Shown piece by piece: positions 37,861 to 46,661 of a stretch of DNA of 64,000 nt. The notes below the pieces were generated by a model that worked only from the letters and a program-made list of their open reading frames with translations, was not told the origin of the DNA and did no database searches. Each line of letters opens with the position of its first letter. The stretch's first letter is position 1. The stretch is from Bacteroidota bacterium (GTDB lineage: Bacteria; Bacteroidota; Bacteroidia; Bacteroidales; UBA12481). The position numbers and the translations under genes were made by a program. Where the stretch lies: NCBI GenBank assembly GCA_018669475.1, contig JABHCC010000124.1, positions 1 to 64,000 on the forward strand. Reading direction: 5' to 3'.

Positions 37861-38806
37861 AGGAATTGGAATATTTGTTGTTGTTATTGTCGTTCTGATT
37901 GTCGTGGTGGTAGTAATTGACGCTCTGAGTAACCGTACAGGTAAAAGAGGTGATAACCCCTATAAACTTGAAATTGACCAGTACTACAAAGTCGATCCTG
38001 CTATGATTCTTTATAAGGAAATCAGGCAAATCAAGCTGGGTGATGTTAAACCCTTAGGATTGGATTATTCAAATGACAGATTGTATGTTTTACTGAACAA
38101 ATCTCTGAAAATTGTATCTCCCCGGGGGGAAGAGCTTTCAAATATAAACCTGCCGGATACAGCCCGATGCATACATGTGAGCGGTGACCTGATGTATTTA
38201 GGATTTACGAATTATGTGGGGCAGTTTCACATAGATGGAAGACAGATAAAACTTTGGGAAACTTTGGGTGAAAAAGCTGTAATTACTTCAATTGCAAGCA
38301 AGGGTGATCAGGTGTTTGTAGCTGATGCCGGAAACCGAAGTGTACTTCGATACGATACACACGGACAATTATTAGGTGAGTTTGGTGGAAAGAGAAATAT
38401 TGATGATTTACATGGATTTGTAATACCTAGTGCTTATTTTGATCTCGATGTTTATGATGATGAACTTTGGGTAGTAAATCCCGGTATGCATGCGCTCGAA
38501 AATTATACCGATGAAGGTGTTCTGCGTGGTTTCTGGGAGAAAACCTCTATGAAAATAGAAGGATTTAGTGGTTGCTGTAATCCTGCTCAGATGACCATTG
38601 CACCCGATGGTACTTTTATTACCTCCGAAAAAGGATTGGTGCGAATCAAAGCATACAAAGCATCGGGTGAATTGATCGGGATTGTGTCTCCTCCCACAAA
38701 TGATTCAGAGGAGACTCATGCCCCCGAAGTAGCTGTTGATGAGTCGGGTGGTGTTTTTGCCTTGGATTTTGACAGAAATATGATCCGGTATTTTGTAAAG
38801 AAATAA
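37850..38806 (+). CDS. Membrane-anchored NHL/6-bladed propeller protein
   Basis: About 318 residues from ATG 37850, which lies inside the end of paralog 5 (a GTG at 37841 is less likely). A strongly hydrophobic helix (F-V-V-V-I-V-V-L-I-V-V-V-V-V-I) anchors it. Then come NHL-like blades: V-F-V-A-D-A-G-N-R-S-V-L-R-Y-D is a textbook NHL repeat, with later blades ending F-A-L-D-F-D-R-N-M-I-R-Y-F. A C-C pair occurs in F-S-G-C-C-N-P-A-Q. It is not one of the seven PQQ-type paralogs. It probably sits on the outer face of the inner membrane beside the ferredoxins encoded next. Confidence 0.75.
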   Translation: MKNKGIGIFVVVIVVLIVVVVVIDALSNRTGKRGDNPYKLEIDQYYKVDPAMILYKEIRQIKLGDVKPLGLDYSNDRLYVLLNKSLKIVSPRGEELSNINLPDTARCIHVSGDLMYLGFTNYVGQFHIDGRQIKLWETLGEKAVITSIASKGDQVFVADAGNRSVLRYDTHGQLLGEFGGKRNIDDLHGFVIPSAYFDLDVYDDELWVVNPGMHALENYTDEGVLRGFWEKTSMKIEGFSGCCNPAQMTIAPDGTFITSEKGLVRIKAYKASGELIGIVSPPTNDSEETHAPEVAVDESGGVFALDFDRNMIRYFVKK

Positions 38807-38808
38807 GG

Positions 38809-39003
38809 ATGGACCGCAAAGAATTTATACTAAAGACAGGCCGTTGGGTAAGCGTAGGAATGCTGGCTCTTCTGCTTGGAATATTTATCAAGCGAAAGGC
38901 CATTAAGCTGGATCCGGATTGTGATCCGAAGTTTTGCCAGGAATGTGGGAAACGAGATCATTGCGATAAGGCTGTAGCAAAACAAGATTTAAGTAATAAG
39001 TAA
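38809..39003 (+). CDS. Small membrane protein with four-cysteine tail
   Basis: 64 residues. The N-terminus (M-D-R-K-E-F-I-L-K-T-G-R-W) resembles a Tat motif with Lys for the second Arg, followed by one membrane helix (about 14-26). The tail carries C-x4-C-x2-C-x5-C (D-C-D-P-K-F-C-Q-E-C-G … H-C), enough to hold an iron-sulfur cluster or a metal. It is packed between the NHL protein and the NapG-like ferredoxin with gaps of 2 and 7 bases, so it is a real gene and probably a small electron-transfer or assembly subunit. No named family recognised. Confidence 0.7.
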   Translation: MDRKEFILKTGRWVSVGMLALLLGIFIKRKAIKLDPDCDPKFCQECGKRDHCDKAVAKQDLSNK

Positions 39004-39010
39004 GGTTATT

Positions 39011-39610
39011 ATGGGTAAGGATGGTCATAGTCGTCGTGATTTTATTCAGACATCAGTTCGAGCCTCTCTCTTTATAGCGATTGGGGGGCTTGGGGCTCTG
39101 GGAGCAAGCAGGGCAACAGCCAGTCATACTGTTTGGCAGATTGATCCATTCAAATGTACGCAATGTGGTCGCTGTGCTACCGAATGTGTGATGGCCGAAT
39201 CGGCCGTGAAATGTATTCATGCTTATGATATTTGTGGCTATTGTGATCTCTGTGGCGGGTATCTGAAACCCGATGCCAATGACAGAGCTACAGGAGGTGA
39301 AAATCAACTCTGTCCGACCGCAGCCATTTCAAGAAATTTTATCGAGGAACCTTATTTTGAGTATGTTATTGATGAAGCACTCTGTATTGGTTGTGCTAAA
39401 TGTGTAAAGGGATGTACAGCTTTTGGAAATGGATCCTTTCACCTGCAAATTCGTCATGATCGCTGTCTGGATTGCAACGAATGTGCAATTGCCAGAGTTT
39501 GTCCTTCAGAGGCCATTAGCCGGATTTCAATAAAGAAGCCCTATCTGATAAAAGGGAAGTTTGAAGTAATACCTTCAGTAGAACCACCAAAAAGTTCAAG
39601 CAAGAAATGA
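39011..39610 (+). CDS. Tat-exported polyferredoxin, NapG/MauM-like
   Basis: 199 residues. Twin-arginine signal H-S-R-R-D-F-I-Q followed by a hydrophobic stretch ending near A-S-R-A-T-A-S. The mature part is cysteine-rich: C-T-Q-C-G-R-C-A-T-E-C, a C-G-Y-C-D-L-C segment, C-I-G-C-A-K-C-V-K-G-C, and C-L-D-C-N-E-C … V-C-P, enough for about four [4Fe-4S] clusters. This is the layout of NapG/MauM, the periplasmic partner of the membrane quinol-oxidising NapH/MauN. The stop overlaps the start of the NapH-like gene. It probably passes electrons between that protein and the periplasmic propellers. Confidence 0.85.
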   Translation: MGKDGHSRRDFIQTSVRASLFIAIGGLGALGASRATASHTVWQIDPFKCTQCGRCATECVMAESAVKCIHAYDICGYCDLCGGYLKPDANDRATGGENQLCPTAAISRNFIEEPYFEYVIDEALCIGCAKCVKGCTAFGNGSFHLQIRHDRCLDCNECAIARVCPSEAISRISIKKPYLIKGKFEVIPSVEPPKSSSKK

Positions 39611-40872
39611 AAATTTTGATGAAAATTGTATTGGTGATTTGTCTGATGTGGATAGTTATGCCTGTTAGTGGCCAATCGCAAGCCCGCTTCCCAAAACCGG
39701 AGTTTGATACCGGATACGTGCAACCCGACCCAAGCACACCAGAACCAAGGGCACTGGCCATGGATTATTTTGATGTGTTTGTTCTGATATTGGTTCTGAG
39801 CCTGGCTACTTATTTTGCTATCAGGAGAAGATCAAGGGGAGGGATATTACTGCTTTCAGTATTTACCCTGATTTATTTTGGCTTCTTTCGAAACGGATGC
39901 ATCTGCTCAATCGGGGCCATACAGAATGTGGCCCTTACCCTCTTTGATCCCAATTATTCAATTTCTCTTGTGGCCCTGTTGTTTTTTATTATTCCTTTGC
40001 TTTTTACCCTCTTCTTTGGACGAACATTTTGTGCCGGAGCATGTCCGCTTGGTGCCATACAGGACCTGCTAATTTTTAAGCCAATATCAATTCCGGTATG
40101 GCTACGCAAAGGACTGGGTCTGATACCATTTCTATATCTCGGTCTGGCGGTTTTATTTGCTGCAACCGGTACTGATTTTATAATTTGTCGGTGGGATCCC
40201 TATGTGGGGATTTTCAGAATGGATGCCCGCTTCATTATGATTGTTCTCGGAGTTGCAATGTTGCTGATTGGTTTGTTTGTGGCTCGACCCTATTGCCGTT
40301 TTCTTTGTCCCTACGGAGTATTGCTGAACTGGACCTCCCGTTTCTCAAAATACCATATGGCTATTACTCCATCCTCTTGTATAAATTGCAAGCTCTGTGA
40401 AACATCATGTCCCTTTGACGCCATTGATATACCACAGGAACAGGCTCCGGCATCAGCCCGCCAGAGTGATTTAAAGAAGTTTTTGGTATACCTTCTGATT
40501 ATTCCACTCCTGATGGGTGCAGGTGCATTCATAGGGTATAAGTCTCATGTTTTCTTGTCAAAAGCACATTCTGATGTATATTTGGCTGAGCTGCTGATAA
40601 AGCATCCGGAGGTGAAAAATGATATAGACAATCTTGATGTTCAGGCTTTCTTATCGGCTGGTGAAACATTGGATACTTTAGTTAAAAAAGCTGGTGTTAT
40701 CAGAGCGAAATTCAAAACAGGGAGTTGGATACTTGGAGCTTTTATGGGCCTCGTAATTGGAGTGAGTTTATTAGCTCAGACTACTCATAGAAAAAATGAT
40801 GATTACCGCCCGGATAAGGGCAATTGCTATAGTTGTGGACGATGTATGGATTACTGTCCGGTAGAGAAATAA
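39607..40872 (+). CDS. Membrane polyferredoxin, NapH/NosR-like
   Basis: 421 residues: a signal-like first helix, then about five further membrane helices. Loop motifs are typical of NapH/NosR: N-G-C-I-C-S-I-G and F-C-A-G-A-C-P-L-G-A-I-Q, then Y-C-R-F-L-C-P-Y-G. A [4Fe-4S] motif C-I-N-C-K-L-C-E-T-S-C-P follows (about 260) and an added C-terminal C-Y-S-C-G-R-C-M-D-Y-C-P motif ends the protein. NapH-type proteins link the quinone pool to periplasmic redox proteins. The extra C-terminal cluster and a long loop with a second helix pair (about 295-400) make it larger than NapH. Confidence 0.85.
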   Translation: MKILMKIVLVICLMWIVMPVSGQSQARFPKPEFDTGYVQPDPSTPEPRALAMDYFDVFVLILVLSLATYFAIRRRSRGGILLLSVFTLIYFGFFRNGCICSIGAIQNVALTLFDPNYSISLVALLFFIIPLLFTLFFGRTFCAGACPLGAIQDLLIFKPISIPVWLRKGLGLIPFLYLGLAVLFAATGTDFIICRWDPYVGIFRMDARFIMIVLGVAMLLIGLFVARPYCRFLCPYGVLLNWTSRFSKYHMAITPSSCINCKLCETSCPFDAIDIPQEQAPASARQSDLKKFLVYLLIIPLLMGAGAFIGYKSHVFLSKAHSDVYLAELLIKHPEVKNDIDNLDVQAFLSAGETLDTLVKKAGVIRAKFKTGSWILGAFMGLVIGVSLLAQTTHRKNDDYRPDKGNCYSCGRCMDYCPVEK

Positions 40873-40874
40873 TT

Positions 40875-42752
40875 ATGGATACAGAACAAAAAATTAAGCT
40901 GGTAAACCGCTTGGTTGCAGGTACTGCAATCTTTGCCACAATGGTGGCTATAATACTCTTGCTCAATTACTACCAAACATCAAAATTAGATCCGGTGGAG
41001 TCTGGTGTTATTGGCGCTCTGGTTGAACGTCTTGATCAGGAGCCCAATAATGAGGCCCTGAAACTCGAGATTCGTCAGCTCGACCTGCTGGCTCGTAAGG
41101 CCTATTTTACATCTGCCTGGCAAGTAAGAACAGGTGGTTTTATCCTACTTTTTGCCGGGATATTGTTAGGCATACTACTTAAAATACTTTACGACCTGAA
41201 AGCCAGTATTAAAGAGCCCGACCCTGAAGAGCTTGATAATCAGGCAGCCAGAAAAAATTCCACCAGATGGATTTGGGCTATAGGTGGTCTGGTTTTTATT
41301 GCCTCACTGATATCAGCCTACATCACACAGGATCACTTAGCTAATTATGATGATTTTAAGCTGGCTCAATTGCAAGCAGTCGAAAGTGAAACGGCAAGCA
41401 ATGAGATTGAAGTGGTTGAGTTAGGAGTAGGGAATGAAGAGCCGGGAATCGGGAATGAGGATGCGGGAGTCGGGAATGAAGAGCCGGGAATCGGGAGTGA
41501 GGAACCGGGAGTCGGGAATCGGGAGTCGGGAATCGGGAGTGAAGAGCGAGACCAAGGACCTGGGACCACAGACCACGGACCAGACCCTAGGGCCCTAGGC
41601 CCAGGGTCCTCGCAGTATCCGTTTTTTCGCGGATTTATGAGTAACGGGGTGTCATTTCATAAAAACATTCCTGTTGAGTGGGATGGTGCTTCAGGTAGTA
41701 ACATTATCTGGAAAGTGGCTATTCCACGACATGGCTATAATTCTCCAATCTACTGGGATAATAAATTGTTTCTCGCCGGAGGAGATGCAGAGGCTCGTGA
41801 AGTGTTTTGCTATGACCGAAACACCGGCGAGATGCTATGGCAGAAATTGGTTACTGATGTTGAAGGATCACCGGCTAAAGCACCAAAAGTTACATCCGAT
41901 ACAGGCCTGTCTGCTCCAACAATGGCCACCGATGGAAAAAAAGTATTTGCCATTTTCGGAACAGGCGATATCATTGCTTTCGACATGAATGGGAATAGGG
42001 TATGGGCCAGGAATTTGGGTGTGCCCGATAATCACTATGGTCACAGTTCATCTCTGATTTGCTGGGATGATAAAGTAATAGTTTTGTATGATACAAACAA
42101 CGGTGGAAAGATCATGGCTGTGAATGTAAACGACGGAAAAACTATGTGGCAACATAAGCGAAATAATCGAATTTCATGGTCTTCTCCTGTTCTGGCAGAA
42201 ATCGATGATAAAATGGTTATCCTAACTACTACCGACCCTCTGATTGCCGCTCATGATCTTAAAACCGGGGAAGAACTATGGCAGGTAGAATGCCTCATGG
42301 GAGAAGTTGGTGCTTCTGCAGCATACGGGTCAGGATTAGTTTTTGGCGCAAATGAATATGCCCGTCTGGTAGCTATAAAGCCTGGAGCGGAACCGGAAAT
42401 TGTTTGGGAAAATGATGAGTACCTCCCGGAGGTGGCCACCCCGGTGGAATCAGATGGACTGTTATTTATTGGTACCAGCTATGGTGTTTTCGCTTGTTAT
42501 AATGCTCTTACCGGAGAGAAGTTCTGGGAATATGAAGCTAATCAGGGCTTTTATGCTTCACCTATAATTGCTGATGGTAAAGTATATGCAATAGATATGG
42601 ATGGATTGATGCACATTTTTGCCCTTGATAAGGAATTGAAGGTGATTGGAGTACCAAAATTGGGGGAGAAGGCAGTGGCCACCCCGGCCTTTGCTGACGG
42701 CAGAATCTATATCAGAGGAAACAATAACCTGTACTGTATCGGTCAAAAGTAA
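40875..42752 (+). CDS. Two-TM protein with heptamer-coded linker and PQQ-like propeller (paralog 6)
   Basis: About 625 residues from ATG 40875; the longer frame to 40833 overlaps the previous gene. Three helices (about 11-30, 82-100, 134-152) anchor it. Residues about 184-246 are a low-complexity linker with 7-residue repeats of the form G-N-E-E-P-G-I, encoded by GGGAATC-type heptamers. The propeller then begins with P-F-F-R-G-F-M-S-N-G and carries PQQ-type blades (Y-D-R-N-T-G-E-M-L-W, D-L-K-T-G-E-E-L-W). The linker has no counterpart in the other paralogs and looks like a later insertion that stayed in frame. Confidence 0.85.
   Translation: MDTEQKIKLVNRLVAGTAIFATMVAIILLLNYYQTSKLDPVESGVIGALVERLDQEPNNEALKLEIRQLDLLARKAYFTSAWQVRTGGFILLFAGILLGILLKILYDLKASIKEPDPEELDNQAARKNSTRWIWAIGGLVFIASLISAYITQDHLANYDDFKLAQLQAVESETASNEIEVVELGVGNEEPGIGNEDAGVGNEEPGIGSEEPGVGNRESGIGSEERDQGPGTTDHGPDPRALGPGSSQYPFFRGFMSNGVSFHKNIPVEWDGASGSNIIWKVAIPRHGYNSPIYWDNKLFLAGGDAEAREVFCYDRNTGEMLWQKLVTDVEGSPAKAPKVTSDTGLSAPTMATDGKKVFAIFGTGDIIAFDMNGNRVWARNLGVPDNHYGHSSSLICWDDKVIVLYDTNNGGKIMAVNVNDGKTMWQHKRNNRISWSSPVLAEIDDKMVILTTTDPLIAAHDLKTGEELWQVECLMGEVGASAAYGSGLVFGANEYARLVAIKPGAEPEIVWENDEYLPEVATPVESDGLLFIGTSYGVFACYNALTGEKFWEYEANQGFYASPIIADGKVYAIDMDGLMHIFALDKELKVIGVPKLGEKAVATPAFADGRIYIRGNNNLYCIGQK
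41424..41611 (+). repeat. Heptamer arrays inside paralog 6
   Basis: 41424-41547 is built of GGGAATC/GGGAGTC/GGGAATG/AAGAGCC 7-mers, seen also as a 21-base superunit repeated about five times. 41556-41611 is a second 7-mer family: GGACCTG, GGACCAC, AGACCAC, GGACCAG, ACCCTAG, GGCCCTA, GGCCCAG, GGTCCTC. Total length keeps the reading frame open. Confidence 0.85.
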
Positions 42753-42759
42753 TACTGGA

Positions 42760-45102
42760 ATGGAGCTGAATCGGAAAGACATTGACCAGATACTGGAGGT
42801 GACTGGCAAGGAGGCCAGCCAGGTAATCCCGGTCCTGCAGGCTGTTCAGAAAGAATATAATTACCTACCTGAAGAAGCTCTGCGATATGTATGTGAAGTA
42901 AGTGAAATTACATCAGAGCAAATCGTTGGGGTAGCCAGTTTTTATTCTCAATTCAGGATGGAGCCAGTTGGTGAACACATCGTAAAGGTGTGCGTTGGTA
43001 CTGCCTGTCACGTTAAAGGTGCCGGACTGATTCACGACGCTTTAGGTCGTGAACTGAAACTTGATGGAGGAAGACATACCGATGAGAAAGGGATGTATAC
43101 CCTGGAGAAAGTAAGCTGTTTAGGTTGTTGCACTATTGCCCCGGTTGTACAGATTGATGAGGTGACATACGGACATGTTTCTCCTGATCAGGTAGGTGGC
43201 TTACTGAAAGATTTTGAACAGAATAAAGAGTCACCAAAAAAAGGATTATTCCGCAGGGCTGATGGACAAGAAATTCTGGGTGAAATAAGGATTGGATTGG
43301 GTTCTTGTTGTGTGGCGAGCGGGAGTGATGAAATCCGGCAGGCAGTGGAAAAATCGGTTCAAAGCAAACATCTTCCAGTTAAACTTAAGGATGTAGGATG
43401 CGTGGGCATGTGCCATCAGGTCCCGCTGGTAGAAATTGTACCGGTAGACAAAGAAGCCAGTTTATATGCTAAAGTGAAACCGGGTGATGTAAGTAAAATT
43501 ATTGACCGTCATTTTAAACCAACTGGTTTACTGAACCGAATGAGTGATCGTTTAATGAAAACGGCTGCTTGGTTACAAGATGATAGTTTTCGTGAAGGAA
43601 TTGAAAGATATTCAATTGATTACAGAGATAAGCCAGTTTCAGCTTTCCTCGATAAGCAGGTAACAATTGCTACAGAGTACAGGGGAGTTATCAATCCACT
43701 TGACCTTTCGGAGTATCGCTCAAAGGGCGGCTTTTTAGGATTAAAGAAAGCTTTGGCTAATATGAAACCACAGCAGATTATCGATAAGATTGTCGAAAGT
43801 GGTACACGAGGGAGAGGAGGCGGAGGATTCCCAACAGGCAAGAAATGGCAGATGGTAGCCGATGGAAAGGCTGAAAAAAAATATTTGATTTGCAATGGGG
43901 ATGAAGGAGATCCAGGTGCATTTATGGATCGTATGCTAATGGAGTCATACCCCTACCGGATTCTAGAAGGGATACTGATTGCGGCATATGCAACTGGTAT
44001 CCGGCAGGGATATATATATTTAAGAGCAGAATACCCACTGGCTGTTTCCAGAATGAAACAAGCTGTTGAAATTCTTAAGAATGAAGGGCTGATCGGACAG
44101 AATGTTTTGGATAGCGAATTTAGCTTTGAGCTTGATATATATGAAGGAGCCGGTGCTTTTGTGTGTGGTGAAGAAACGGCCTTGATTGCCTCAATTGAAG
44201 GTAAAAGAGGATTTCCCCGGGTGCGTCCCCCTTATCCGGCAGTTAGTGGATTAAATAAATACCCAACCCTGGTGAATAATGCGGAAACATTTTCTGTTAT
44301 TCCATACATTATAAAATCCGGACCTGAAAAATTCAATAGTATTGGTACCGAGACCAGCAAGGGAACTAAAGTGTTTGCACTTGCCGGAAAAGTTGCCCGG
44401 GGTGGGCTAATTGAGGTTCCTATGGGCATTACAATCAGGGAGATCGTGGAGGAGATTGGTGGCGGTGTGCCTGATGGAAAGAAGTTCAAGGCGGTTCAGA
44501 TCGGTGGCCCCTCAGGTGGATGTATACCCGCAAATTTAGCTGACTCCACAATTGATTTTGAGTCGCTTAAAGAACTTGGGGCCATGATGGGATCAGGTGG
44601 GTTAGTAGTGCTTGATGAGAGTGATTGCATGGTGGATATCGCTCGGTATTTCCTTTCGTTTACACAGAATGAATCGTGTGGAAAATGTACTTTCTGCCGT
44701 GTGGGGACCAAGCGTATGCTGGATATATTGGATCGCTTGTGTACCGGGAAAGCAAAGAAAAATGATTTGGAGGAGCTAAGAAATCTTGCAGACTGGACAA
44801 AAAAGGGAAGTCTTTGTGGCCTTGGTACTTCAGCACCTAATCCCATATTATCAACTTTGAAATATTTCAAAGAGGAATATGAAGCCCATCTCGAAGGACG
44901 TTGTCCGACAGGTAAATGTGCGGATTTGATAGAGTATAAGATCAATGACGATTGTATTGGATGTACACTTTGTGCTCAAAAATGTCCTGTGGATGCAATA
45001 CCTTTCAAGCCACATGAAAAACATGTTATTGACACTGAATTATGTATTAAATGCGATACTTGCAGATTGGTGTGTCCGGAGGAGGCGGTTATTAAAGAAT
45101 GA
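42760..45102 (+). CDS. Fused NuoE-NuoF-ferredoxin protein (NADH-oxidising flavo-iron-sulfur subunit)
   Basis: 780 residues from ATG 42760. Order: NuoE-like [2Fe-2S] thioredoxin fold (about 1-150; C-V-G-T-A-C-H and C-L-G-C-C), a second 2Fe-2S fold (about 165-250; G-S-C-C-V-A-S, C-V-G-M-C), NuoF with FMN/NADH motifs (G-R-G-G-G-G-F-P-T-G-K-K-W, G-D-E-G-D-P-G-A-F) and the N3-type cluster (E-S-C-G-K-C-T-F-C-R), and two C-terminal [4Fe-4S] motifs (C-I-G-C-T-L-C-A-Q-K-C-P; C-I-K-C-D-T-C-R-L-V-C-P). This resembles HydB/HndC subunits of bifurcating complexes, but no hydrogenase or complex I gene is nearby. It likely feeds NADH electrons to the next gene's product or the membrane ferredoxins. Confidence 0.88.
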   Translation: MELNRKDIDQILEVTGKEASQVIPVLQAVQKEYNYLPEEALRYVCEVSEITSEQIVGVASFYSQFRMEPVGEHIVKVCVGTACHVKGAGLIHDALGRELKLDGGRHTDEKGMYTLEKVSCLGCCTIAPVVQIDEVTYGHVSPDQVGGLLKDFEQNKESPKKGLFRRADGQEILGEIRIGLGSCCVASGSDEIRQAVEKSVQSKHLPVKLKDVGCVGMCHQVPLVEIVPVDKEASLYAKVKPGDVSKIIDRHFKPTGLLNRMSDRLMKTAAWLQDDSFREGIERYSIDYRDKPVSAFLDKQVTIATEYRGVINPLDLSEYRSKGGFLGLKKALANMKPQQIIDKIVESGTRGRGGGGFPTGKKWQMVADGKAEKKYLICNGDEGDPGAFMDRMLMESYPYRILEGILIAAYATGIRQGYIYLRAEYPLAVSRMKQAVEILKNEGLIGQNVLDSEFSFELDIYEGAGAFVCGEETALIASIEGKRGFPRVRPPYPAVSGLNKYPTLVNNAETFSVIPYIIKSGPEKFNSIGTETSKGTKVFALAGKVARGGLIEVPMGITIREIVEEIGGGVPDGKKFKAVQIGGPSGGCIPANLADSTIDFESLKELGAMMGSGGLVVLDESDCMVDIARYFLSFTQNESCGKCTFCRVGTKRMLDILDRLCTGKAKKNDLEELRNLADWTKKGSLCGLGTSAPNPILSTLKYFKEEYEAHLEGRCPTGKCADLIEYKINDDCIGCTLCAQKCPVDAIPFKPHEKHVIDTELCIKCDTCRLVCPEEAVIKE

Positions 45103-46661
45103 AGAAAACGATTGAAATAACAATTGATCAGGTCAAAGTTCACGTGGATGAAGGGTCAACTGTTCTACAGGCTGCTCGTCAGTTGGGAATTGAAATTCCA
45201 ACCATGTGTTTTCACGAGGGCCTGGAGGGGCACACTTCATGCATGCTGTGTATGGTGAAAAATGATGATTCGGGACAGTTATTCGCATCATGTTCTATGC
45301 CGGCAGCCACCGGTATGAATATCATTACCCGTGACGAAGAAATTATTGAAGCACGACGTACTGCACTTGAATTGTTACTGAGCGATCATACTGGTGATTG
45401 CGAAGCACCCTGCCAACCTTCTTGTCCGGCACACATGGATATCCCTCAAATGAACCGTTTGCTGGCTGCAGGTAAATTTGACGAAGCCAAAGAGGTTGTA
45501 ATGCGGGATATTCCTTTGCCATCAGTTTTGGGCAGGATTTGTTCGGCACCGTGTGAAAAGGCTTGTAAAAGAAATGCCGTGGATGATACGGTTTCTATTT
45601 GCTTGTTGAAGAGATATGCGGGGGATGAGGGAGCGGGAGTCGGGAGTCGGGAATCGGGACAGGCGGGAATCGGGAATGATTTTGTTGTTGCGATTGTTGG
45701 TGCTGGGCCTGCTGGGCTTTCGGCGGCTTATTATTTGTGCGATTGGGGTTATCGGGTGAGGGTTTATGATAAAGCTGCTATGGCCGGGGGTGAATTACGA
45801 AATCCTGAGTTATTTGATCGTCTGCCTGCTGAGGTATTGAACAAGGAAATAAAATTGATTGAAGATAAGGGTGTTGATTTTTTGTTTGATCAAGAAATCA
45901 GTAAGGATCATATTCAGAGTTTTTCAGAAAAGTACGATGCAGTGATTGTGGCCACCGGAACAGCAACAGAGCCTGATGATAAAAATCCGGAAGAAAATAA
46001 GCCACCCCTGCCGGATGCAGCCAATATTTTCCTGGTTGGGAGCCCGTATCGACAGACAAACATGGCTGTAAGAGCTGTGGGTAAAGGTAAAGATGCCGCC
46101 TTCAGGGTTGATCAGTTTCTTAATGATGAAGAAATTATCGGTGAGCCAAGAAAATTTAACTCTCGGTTTGGGAAACTAACTGCACCTGAGTTTGATGAAT
46201 ATTTGAAAGAATCGAATAGTGACAAACGCATTGAACCGGATGATCCGGTAAACAAAGGTTTCACCAAGGAAGAGGTGATGAAAGAGGCGGCGCGATGCTT
46301 ACATTGCGATTGCCGTAAACTGGATAATTGCAAGCTCAGGGATTATTCTGAGGAGTACAAGGCCAATCAGCGTCGCTATAAATCAGATGAAAGACAGCTG
46401 GTAACAAAGCAGATTCACCATAATGTGGTTATTTATGAGCCCGCCAAGTGCATAAAATGTGGCATTTGCGTAAGAATAACCAGAAAGTATCAGGAGAAAT
46501 ACGGGTTCACATATATTGGCCGGGGTTTTGATGTTCAGGTACAGGTACCATTTAGGGAAAACCTGGCCGAAGGCCTGAAAGAAACGGCCCACCAGGTAGC
46601 AGAGGCCTGCCCAACAGGGGCAATATCGCCTCATCTGCCCAGGCCCCAGATAAAAATATGA
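45099..46661 (+). CDS. NuoG-type 2Fe-2S + GltD-like flavoprotein lacking the NAD(P)H subdomain
   Basis: 520 residues. N-terminal [2Fe-2S] domain (C-F-H-E-G … S-C-M-L-C … S-C, about 37-66), GltD-type cysteine domain (C-E-A-P-C-Q-P-S-C, G-R-I-C-S-A-P-C-E-K-A-C, about 103-160), FAD site V-A-I-V-G-A-G-P-A-G-L-S-A-A-Y-Y (about 198-213) and A-G-G-E-L-R. After I-V-A-T-G-T the usual second Rossmann domain for NAD(P)H is missing; the sequence goes almost directly to the closing FAD helix (M-A-V-R-A-V-G-K-G-K-D-A-A). A NuoG-like cluster segment (C-I-K-C-G-I-C) ends it. It overlaps both neighbours by four bases. The NADH entry point is probably the preceding protein. Confidence 0.8.
   Translation: MKKTIEITIDQVKVHVDEGSTVLQAARQLGIEIPTMCFHEGLEGHTSCMLCMVKNDDSGQLFASCSMPAATGMNIITRDEEIIEARRTALELLLSDHTGDCEAPCQPSCPAHMDIPQMNRLLAAGKFDEAKEVVMRDIPLPSVLGRICSAPCEKACKRNAVDDTVSICLLKRYAGDEGAGVGSRESGQAGIGNDFVVAIVGAGPAGLSAAYYLCDWGYRVRVYDKAAMAGGELRNPELFDRLPAEVLNKEIKLIEDKGVDFLFDQEISKDHIQSFSEKYDAVIVATGTATEPDDKNPEENKPPLPDAANIFLVGSPYRQTNMAVRAVGKGKDAAFRVDQFLNDEEIIGEPRKFNSRFGKLTAPEFDEYLKESNSDKRIEPDDPVNKGFTKEEVMKEAARCLHCDCRKLDNCKLRDYSEEYKANQRRYKSDERQLVTKQIHHNVVIYEPAKCIKCGICVRITRKYQEKYGFTYIGRGFDVQVQVPFRENLAEGLKETAHQVAEACPTGAISPHLPRPQIKI
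45624..45678 (+). repeat. Heptamer array inside the GltD-like gene
   Basis: GATGAGG, GAGCGGG, AGTCGGG, AGTCGGG, AATCGGG, a 9-base slip, AATCGGG: the same family as in paralog 6. It codes a Gly/Ser/Glu linker (G-A-G-V-G-S-R-E-S-G) exactly between the cysteine domain and the FAD domain. Confidence 0.8.

Noticed and set aside
41366-41569. Minus-strand 67-codon frame with regular S-S-F-P-T-P repeats
   Set aside because: It is the antisense reading of the heptamer array in paralog 6; period-7 arrays leave several frames open.
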